From: Arthrobacter sp. MYb214
GTDB taxonomy: Bacteria; Actinomycetota; Actinomycetes; Actinomycetales; Micrococcaceae
DNA length: 64,000 nt
NCBI RefSeq assembly: GCF_002979865.1
Contig: NZ_PCPZ01000002.1
Coordinates: forward strand, 372,001-436,000
Reading direction: 5' to 3'
The notes beneath the pieces are model-generated. The model saw only the letters and a program-made list of their open reading frames with translations. It made no database searches and had not been told where the DNA came from. Numbering within the stretch: position 1 is the first letter of the stretch; each line of letters opens with the position of its first letter. Shown here piece by piece: positions 58,845 through 64,000 of the stretch. The position numbers and the translations under genes are program-made.

Positions 58845-60098
58845 GTGGCCACAGCAAGCCCAGGAAAAGTCCAGCGATCCCAGCGTCTGCTCCTCGGGTC
58901 GAACGCAACGGACGCGGCAGGACGCTCACTTTCTGATATCACGATTGATCTGCTGTTCGTGGGTACCCTTGGCGCAACTGCCACGCAGATGGGAGTGCTC
59001 AATGCGCTTGGTTCCCTTTCCTTTGTGCTCGCGAGCATCCCCGCGGGCCATTTGGTCGACAAGTATTCCGCGTTGCGGGTCCTGCGCATCGGTCTCGGGT
59101 CCAAGCTTTTCCTGCTGGGGTGCCTAGCGGCGCTGTCCTTCGCCGAGGAGCTGACGATCCCGCTGGGGATGCTGTTGTGCGCATTGCTCGGCTTCTGCAA
59201 TGTATTTTCCGAAACGTCCCAAACCACTGCCGTTCCGCAGCTCATCGGAGATGAGCCTGAAGTCCGAGCGGCGAGCATTAGCAAGCTGATCGCCTCGCTG
59301 GGAGCTGCGGACCAGTCAATGACCGTGATTGTCCCGGCCTTGGCGGGAACCGGCTTCGCGCTGTGGGGAGCGCCAGCGCTGCTGAGCATCTCGACGGCTC
59401 TGGGCCTGCTGGCAATGCTGATGGCGCTGCAGGTGCGTTCCTCTCGCCTGTCGCCAGGCCCTGGCCGCCGCCCCGGGCCGTCGACCGAAAAGGGCGGCAT
59501 CCTGGCTGGCCTCAGGTATCTGGCCCGGCACCGCCTGCTCTTGGCAATTACCGTTGCAGTGATGTTCTCCAACTTGGGGCTGGCCATCGGGTCATCGGTG
59601 GAAGCGATCTTCATTATCAACGAGCTCGGCTTTGGCGAATTCGGGTACGGCCTTTTCGCCTCGGTGGGTGGCGTTGGCGGGCTAATTGGAGCTGCTATCG
59701 CAGGAACGCTGGCTGGAAAATTCGCTCCGGCAACCTTGCTGATCTACACCGGTTCGATGCAGGCAGTTTTGGCGGGCTGCGTATTGGCCGCGGCTTATGC
59801 AACCGAAATGTGGTCCATGGCGCTGCTGGGAATTTTCGCGCTGGGATGGGGAATCGTCGTGCTGCTCTTCAACATTGCTGCCTCGTCCTGGATTGTGCAG
59901 ATCGTTCCGGAGCAGCTGCTGGGCCGGGTCCTAAGCGCACGCCGGTTATTCACCTTTGGAGTCGTACCCGTTGGCGGATTGGCGGGCGGCGCATTGGCCA
60001 GCGCGTGGGGGATTACCGCTGGACTGCTTGCCTGGGTCGTTGCCGCAACCCTCTCAGTTATTAGCTACCTAGTGATGCGCGGCCCCGCAAGCCGTTAG
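58845..60098 (+). CDS. MFS transporter
   Basis: A 417-residue twelve-span carrier of the major facilitator superfamily (MFS_3-like group). It begins with GTG at 58845 behind GGGAGGG. LVDKYSALRVLRIG is the loop 2-3 region, and the second half starts after a basic central loop (SPGPGRRPGPSTEKG). The gene diverges from the des operon across 320 bp, so it could export the siderophore or its precursors. Drug or other small-molecule efflux is equally possible; the cargo cannot be read. Confidence 0.8.
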   Translation: MATASPGKVQRSQRLLLGSNATDAAGRSLSDITIDLLFVGTLGATATQMGVLNALGSLSFVLASIPAGHLVDKYSALRVLRIGLGSKLFLLGCLAALSFAEELTIPLGMLLCALLGFCNVFSETSQTTAVPQLIGDEPEVRAASISKLIASLGAADQSMTVIVPALAGTGFALWGAPALLSISTALGLLAMLMALQVRSSRLSPGPGRRPGPSTEKGGILAGLRYLARHRLLLAITVAVMFSNLGLAIGSSVEAIFIINELGFGEFGYGLFASVGGVGGLIGAAIAGTLAGKFAPATLLIYTGSMQAVLAGCVLAAAYATEMWSMALLGIFALGWGIVVLLFNIAASSWIVQIVPEQLLGRVLSARRLFTFGVVPVGGLAGGALASAWGITAGLLAWVVAATLSVISYLVMRGPASR

Positions 60099-60140
60099 GC
60101 TGGAAAGCATACGCACCACGAAGTAAAGGCAACCGCGCAC

Positions 60141-61214
60141 GTGAAACTCGTTATCGACGCTCGATACACCCGCATCACCCACCATGATGGCATTAGCCGG
60201 TATACCGCCGGGTTGATCGAGGCCGCCAGCAAGCTTGCCGAGGTCACGATGCTGGTCAACGACACCAGGCAGCTGGCAATGCTCCCCGATGTTCCGTATC
60301 TGAAGATTTCCGGCCCCACGAGCGTGCTCGAGCCATTCGTCGCCCTGCAGATCAACAAGCTCAAGCCGGATGTCGTGTTCTCGCCCATGCAGACCATCGG
60401 ATCGTTGGGGCGGAAATATCCCTTGGTCTTGACCCTGCATGATTTGATCTACTACTCGCATCCGCATGCACCGAAGTTCCTGCCTGCTCCGATTCGCGCT
60501 GGATGGTTCTTGTTCCATCAGGTCTACTGGCCGCAGCGGATGCTCCTGAATCGTGCCGACGCGGTGGCTACCGTTTCCAACACCACAGCCGATCTCATGC
60601 GCAGGCATCGACTGACCAAGAAGCATATTGGACTGGTGTCCAACGCCCCCACCGGAAATTTTGCTCGTCGAGACCAAGCGAAGCGCCCCAAGAAGACCTT
60701 GGTCTATATGGGTTCCTTCATGGAATACAAGAACGTCGAGACACTCATCCGCGGCATGGCGCACCTGCCGGACTATGAGCTGCACCTGCTAAGCGGGATC
60801 AACGAGCAACGTCATGCTGAATTATCCAAGCTCATCCCCTCGCAAGCCACAGTGGTATTCCACCGCGGTGTCAGCGACGAGGAATACGAGCAGCTGCTCA
60901 GCGAATGCACTGCCTTGGTAACCCTTTCGCGAGAAGAAGGCTACGGGCTTCCCCTGGTCGAAGCGATGAGCATGGGAACTCCGGTGATTGCCACCGATAT
61001 GCCGATTTTCAGGGAAGTCGCGGATGACGCCGCGCTGTATGCTTCGGCAGATGATGCACAAGGCTTCGCGGACCAAGTACGCACTTTGGATGAGCAGGCT
61101 ACCTGGAGACAGTATTCGCAACGCGCCGTGGAACGAGCCGGGCACTACTCATGGGAACAATCAGCGCAGCAGCTGCTGGATTTGGCCAGATATGCGGCAG
61201 ATCACAGAAAGTAG
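60141..61214 (+). CDS. Glycosyltransferase family 4
   Basis: A 357-residue GT-B-fold transferase starting with GTG at 60141. The N-terminal half has DGISRYTAGLIEAA (usual glycine-rich N-terminal region), LTLHDLIYYSHP and the C-terminal half has VYMGSFMEYKNVETLIRGM and the nucleotide-sugar signature REEGYGLPLVEAMSMGTPVI. It would add a sugar from a nucleotide donor to a lipid or polysaccharide. It lies 42 bp after the MFS gene, perhaps on the same transcript; the acceptor is unknown. Confidence 0.85.
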   Translation: MKLVIDARYTRITHHDGISRYTAGLIEAASKLAEVTMLVNDTRQLAMLPDVPYLKISGPTSVLEPFVALQINKLKPDVVFSPMQTIGSLGRKYPLVLTLHDLIYYSHPHAPKFLPAPIRAGWFLFHQVYWPQRMLLNRADAVATVSNTTADLMRRHRLTKKHIGLVSNAPTGNFARRDQAKRPKKTLVYMGSFMEYKNVETLIRGMAHLPDYELHLLSGINEQRHAELSKLIPSQATVVFHRGVSDEEYEQLLSECTALVTLSREEGYGLPLVEAMSMGTPVIATDMPIFREVADDAALYASADDAQGFADQVRTLDEQATWRQYSQRAVERAGHYSWEQSAQQLLDLARYAADHRK

Positions 61215-61309
61215 TTTGCTGCTGCTTGGTGGATAAGCATCCGGTCTCGCCCGGAAAATGGCGGAATTTCGGGGCAGGGAACGCATGCTCCGCAACGGGA
61301 ACTTCCGAT

Positions 61310-61339
61310 TTGAAAACGGCACTTGGCCAGTGCTAAAGT
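61310..61339 (+). promoter_or_regulatory. tRNA-Asn promoter (second copy)
   Basis: TTGAAA at 61310-61315 and TAAAGT at 61334-61339 are 18 bp apart. The stretch from TAAAGT to the tRNA closely matches that of the first copy. Confidence 0.5.
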
Positions 61340-61353
61340 ATTACTCGTTGCAT

Positions 61354-61426
61354 TCCTCCATAGCTCAATTGGCAGAGCATTCGACTGTTAATCGAAGGGT
61401 TACTGGTTCAAGTCCAGTTGGAGGAG
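61354..61426 (+). tRNA. tRNA-Asn (GTT), copy 2
   Basis: A 73-nt cloverleaf identical in every base to the tRNA-Asn at 36361-36433; the anticodon GTT is at 61387-61389. No CCA is encoded. The immediate 5' flank CTCGTTGCA is also shared, whereas the 3' flanks differ. Confidence 0.97.
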
Positions 61427-61432
61427 CCAAAG

Positions 61433-61470
61433 AAACCTCCCAGCTCCGCAAGTAGCTGGGAGGTTTTGTT
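61433..61470 (+). terminator. Terminator of tRNA-Asn copy 2
   Basis: AAACCTCCCAGCT (61433-61445) pairs with AGCTGGGAGGTTT (61454-61466), followed by TGTTTT. Confidence 0.88.
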
Positions 61471-61584
61471 TTACCCAAAAGCGGTCGTTGCCATGCGCAA
61501 ATTCGAAGTGAAAACCCAGCAACACCCGAACCTCCTATAACCACAGGTGATTAGACGATAGACTTTCGAATCGTTAACAGTTAC

Positions 61585-61616
61585 ACCCACAGCATGAGAT
61601 AAATGCAGTGGGTTTT
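61585..61616 (+). terminator. Orphan hairpin with T tail
   Basis: ACCCACAGCAT (61585-61595) and ATGCAGTGGGT (61603-61613) form an 11-bp stem with one A-A mismatch, followed by TTTT. No gene ends here: the tRNA terminator is 115 bp upstream and the next gene starts 87 bp downstream. It may be the end of a small RNA or an attenuator of the holin-like gene. Confidence 0.45.
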
Positions 61617-61702
61617 ACGCCTGAAGACTGAGTCGTATGCGGCAACCGGGGTGTTAGCGTTTGATGTACCGGTTGCTGAGCGATCGAGAATATGGAGAAA
61701 CC

Positions 61703-62548
61703 ATGTCTGAAGCTGAATCGACGCAAGCTGACGAAAGCCTTAAGTCGAGTGTCAAGAGTGCTAAGACGCAGGTTGATGGTCTCAAGGAGCTTGTTCCACA
61801 ACAGCTCTCGGACGAGATCAAACTCGCGACTACGGTACTCAAAGGCAAGGGAATCAGCATTGGCATGGCGGCGGCGCTCGCCGGAGCTGCACTGCTCGTA
61901 GTGCTGCTCTTCGTCATTGCTGTTGTAGTTACCCTGGTCAATGTATTGGCTCTCTGGTTGCCCGGTTGGGCAGCCGCATTGATCGTTGCAGGATTCTTCT
62001 TGCTGGTTGCTGCCATCTTGGGATTGGTTGGATATGCCAAGGTCAAGAAGGCACTGCCGCTGAAGCCGGAAGCAGCTATTCGCGGACTCCGCCACGACTT
62101 GGGCGTGCTCAAGGACGGCAGCGCCTTCGATGTCAGCACTCTTGATGAGCCGCTGAAGAAGAAGTCGGCTGAGGATGACGAGAAGGCTGAAAAGAAGAAG
62201 GAACCGAAGCCTCCGGCACCGAGTGCCGATGAGCTGATCCTTCGCACCAAGCGTCGCCGCCGCCAGATCCAGGCTCTGCGTGACAACCTGGGCGAGAGCG
62301 TGCAAGCGCCACTGGCCAAGATCGACAAGATTCGTTCCTTCACCCAGGGAGCTGGGGAAAAGTTCTCCGGAGCAGCTGCCAAGGCGAAGGGATTCGTTCG
62401 CCCTTCCTCGTCTTCGTCTTCCGAAGACCAATCGGAGGCTGACAGAGCCGGCTCAAACCGCTTAGAGCAGGCACGACCGTATATCGTGATGGCAGGTTCC
62501 GGGCTGGCGCTGATGGCTGTTGTCCGCGCATTGTTCAAGCGCTCCTAG
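61703..62548 (+). CDS. Phage-holin-superfamily membrane protein (DUF1469/DUF3618-like)
   Basis: A 281-residue protein starting at the ATG at 61703 behind GGAG. The N-terminal helix of about 50 residues has the DUF3618-like feel, then two strong spans (GAALLVVLLFVIAVVVTLVN and ALIVAGFFLLVAAILGLVG, about 70-115), then a long charged region KKKSAEDDEKAEKKKEPKP, a basic helix and a C-terminal span. This is the Phage_holin_3_6 type common in actinobacterial chromosomes, where it is not tied to phage lysis. The role is unknown, perhaps envelope-associated. Confidence 0.75.
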   Translation: MSEAESTQADESLKSSVKSAKTQVDGLKELVPQQLSDEIKLATTVLKGKGISIGMAAALAGAALLVVLLFVIAVVVTLVNVLALWLPGWAAALIVAGFFLLVAAILGLVGYAKVKKALPLKPEAAIRGLRHDLGVLKDGSAFDVSTLDEPLKKKSAEDDEKAEKKKEPKPPAPSADELILRTKRRRRQIQALRDNLGESVQAPLAKIDKIRSFTQGAGEKFSGAAAKAKGFVRPSSSSSSEDQSEADRAGSNRLEQARPYIVMAGSGLALMAVVRALFKRS

Positions 62549-62634
62549 GTCTTTCGCCGACGGGGCCAGGCATTAGCCGTACCAAGCGTGCGCGTGCCCC
62601 GTCGTATGAAAACTTAGGCTAGAAAGGCACTGAC

Positions 62635-63546
62635 ATGGTTTGGATCGCTATTGCAGCGGCACTATGCAGTGCCTTTTGTCTTGCCTTTGGAGCGCACTTC
62701 CAATCGCAGGCAGTCCGCAGTGCTGTTGGCGGTCTGGACCTGACAATTAAGAATGTCGGGAAGCTGGCCCGCAATAAACGCTGGATGAGCGGACTGGGGC
62801 TGATGGCTCTTGGCATGGCCTTGAATGTTTTCGCGCTAGCCAGCGCGCCCTTGACGGTGGTTCAGCCAATTGGTGCCATTGCATTGGTGATCACTGCGAT
62901 GGTCAATGCCAAGGAAACCGACCTGACGATGAATCGTCCCACCGTATTGGCGATCATCAGCTGCATGGTGGGTTCGGTTGGCTTCGTGCTTCTGGCCGTC
63001 ACTGCCACTAGCAGCAACCAGGAGGTAAACGACTACGAAGCGCACTTGATTGAAATGATCTTGGCGGTAGTCGTTGCCATCGTGGGATTGGCCACCATCT
63101 TCTTCCACAAGAAGCTCGGTGCGTTCTTCTTCATCCTCGGTGCTGGCGTTCTATTCGGATTCGTCGCCGTACTGGTTCGAACCATTGCAATCGCCGTGAT
63201 GAATATCGGCGACGGCAGCTTTGTCCAGCTGCCTTGGCTGGCTGGCCTAGCGGTAGTTGTAGCTGGCCTTCTCGGCTCGTATTTTGTGCAAAAGGCCTAC
63301 TCAAAGGGACCTCCTGACCTTGTCATCGCAGGGTTGACGGTGATTGACCCAATAATTGGCATTGCCATTGGAATCGGCATCCTCGGGGAGCTGCGTCCTG
63401 ATGTTCCGGTACTGGTCACCGTGCTGATGCTGGTGGCTGCTGGTTTGGCTATCGTCGGTGTGACCGCACTGTCCAGACATCACCCGGATGTTATTGAACG
63501 CCGGAACCAGTCTGAAGCAGAAAAATCCATGCCTGATTCCAAATAG
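62635..63546 (+). CDS. EamA/NIPA-like membrane transporter
   Basis: A 303-residue membrane protein with about nine or ten spans. SAFCLAFGAHFQSQAVRSAV and ASAPLTVVQPIGAIALVITA are DMT-superfamily features; the arrangement resembles the NIPA-type magnesium transporters and EamA exporters. The cargo is unknown. GGCACTGAC precedes the ATG weakly. In several actinobacteria a gene of this kind precedes a glycosyltransferase, as it does here, which suggests a link with envelope polysaccharide or lipid-linked sugar export; this is inference. Confidence 0.75.
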   Translation: MVWIAIAAALCSAFCLAFGAHFQSQAVRSAVGGLDLTIKNVGKLARNKRWMSGLGLMALGMALNVFALASAPLTVVQPIGAIALVITAMVNAKETDLTMNRPTVLAIISCMVGSVGFVLLAVTATSSNQEVNDYEAHLIEMILAVVVAIVGLATIFFHKKLGAFFFILGAGVLFGFVAVLVRTIAIAVMNIGDGSFVQLPWLAGLAVVVAGLLGSYFVQKAYSKGPPDLVIAGLTVIDPIIGIAIGIGILGELRPDVPVLVTVLMLVAAGLAIVGVTALSRHHPDVIERRNQSEAEKSMPDSK

Positions 63547-63603
63547 ACTGAAGCTGCAGATTTTAATAGAAACTACAACGCGTGTGAACGCCGAAGGATG
63601 CTC

Positions 63604-64000
63604 GTGGCCAAGGAAAAACCGCTGACCATCGTCATTGCTGCTGACACTTATCCGCCAGACGTCAACGGTGCAGCGATGTTTTGCTACCGGTTGGCTACTG
63701 CGATGCATGCACGCGGCCACCGGGTGCATGTGCTGGCGGCCCGTGGAGATAAGGGCAAGACCTACACCGAGATCCGTGATGAAGCAATTGTGCATCGTCT
63801 GGAATCGCATTCGGTACCTACCCACGAGTACTTCCGCATCGTGTTCCCGTGGGAAGTCAATCGGCAGATCAGCAAGCTGCTCTCGGATATCAAGCCCGAT
63901 GTAGTCCACGCCCAGAGCCACTATATGATTGGCCAGCGCACGATCGGATGGGCTCGCAAGAACAAGGTTCGTTCCATCGCCACGAACCACTTCATGCCGG
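63604..64000 (+). CDS. Glycosyltransferase family 4, N-terminal part (runs off the window)
   Basis: At least 132 residues of a GT-B-fold glycosyltransferase. I start it at GTG 63604, which has GAAGGA 6 bp upstream; an ATG two codons earlier is possible. TIVIAADTYPPDVNGAAMFC then YRLATAMHARGHRVHVLAA is the classical N-terminal nucleotide-sugar transferase opening, and DIKPDVVHAQSHYMIGQRTI is the next family block. The catalytic C-terminal half lies beyond the window. It follows the EamA-like gene by 57 bp. Confidence 0.85.
   Translation, partial: MAKEKPLTIVIAADTYPPDVNGAAMFCYRLATAMHARGHRVHVLAARGDKGKTYTEIRDEAIVHRLESHSVPTHEYFRIVFPWEVNRQISKLLSDIKPDVVHAQSHYMIGQRTIGWARKNKVRSIATNHFMP

Noticed and set aside
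36361-61426. tRNA-Asn pair as attL/attR of an integrated element
   Set aside because: No integrase, recombinase or phage genes lie near either tRNA, and the genes between are ordinary chromosomal functions such as dnaK-independent housekeeping and biosynthesis genes.

Overview
The window looks like chromosomal DNA of a high-GC Gram-positive actinobacterium of the family Micrococcaceae; Glutamicibacter or an Arthrobacter relative is the most likely source. The reasons are moderate-to-high GC, a SAM-IV riboswitch (an actinobacterial RNA class), an actinobacterial dusB-dgt-dnaG block, a desferrioxamine-type siderophore operon with IdeR/DtxR-like boxes, BioQ-like operators and sugar ABC importers without their own ATPase. 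The genus is inference. I saw no prophage, insertion sequence, integron or CRISPR array.

Layout. 1-1050: 3' end of hutI (histidine degradation) and a decayed AraC-type regulator. 1059-2347: methyltransferase and thiol peroxidase. 2709-11255: amino-sugar/tagatose-type catabolic locus (SIS isomerase/deaminase, ROK kinase, PfkB kinase, class II aldolase, ABC importer, CutC, DeoR regulator). 11400-15166: two coupled APH-fold kinases, CPBP protease, GNAT and VOC proteins. 15336-18041: SAM-IV riboswitch, metY, metX. 18124-25545: SGNH hydrolase, SHOCT protein, esterase, S4 protein, glyS, GNAT, YdcZ-type exporter, chrA. 25624-29609: ferric-siderophore ABC importer behind an IdeR-like box. 29658-38570: membrane proteins, dusB-dgt-dnaG, tRNA-Asn and a DUF4352 lipid/surface protein.

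38771-43400: a coupled unit of small secreted peptide, sensor kinase with an abnormal H-box, DASS carrier and glycerate kinase. 43445-44612: PH-domain and DUF6308 proteins in a lower-GC patch. 44709-47510: probable operon of ArsR regulator, NADP-binding protein, LLM flavin enzyme and type II lumazine synthase. 47534-48656: XRE regulator divergent from a type I methionine aminopeptidase, with twin palindromes between them. 48679-50034: bioB with a Cys-rich tail and two BioQ-like palindromes, one lying inside a terminator stem. 50092-52463: PadR-controlled drug-type ABC exporter. 53296-58568: desA, desB and a fused desC-desD under an IdeR-like box. 58845-63546: MFS carrier, glycosyltransferase, a second identical tRNA-Asn, holin-like protein and EamA-type carrier. 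63604-end: start of another glycosyltransferase.

Working together: the des operon would make a hydroxamate siderophore, the divergent MFS protein might export it, and the ABC importer would recover the ferric form, with both loci carrying IdeR-like boxes. The sugar locus supplies import, phosphorylation, deamination/isomerisation, a second phosphorylation and aldol cleavage, but shows no deacetylase and no transporter ATPase. The most unusual arrangements are the peptide/kinase/carrier/glycerate-kinase unit, the XRE-MetAP divergon and the bioB control region.
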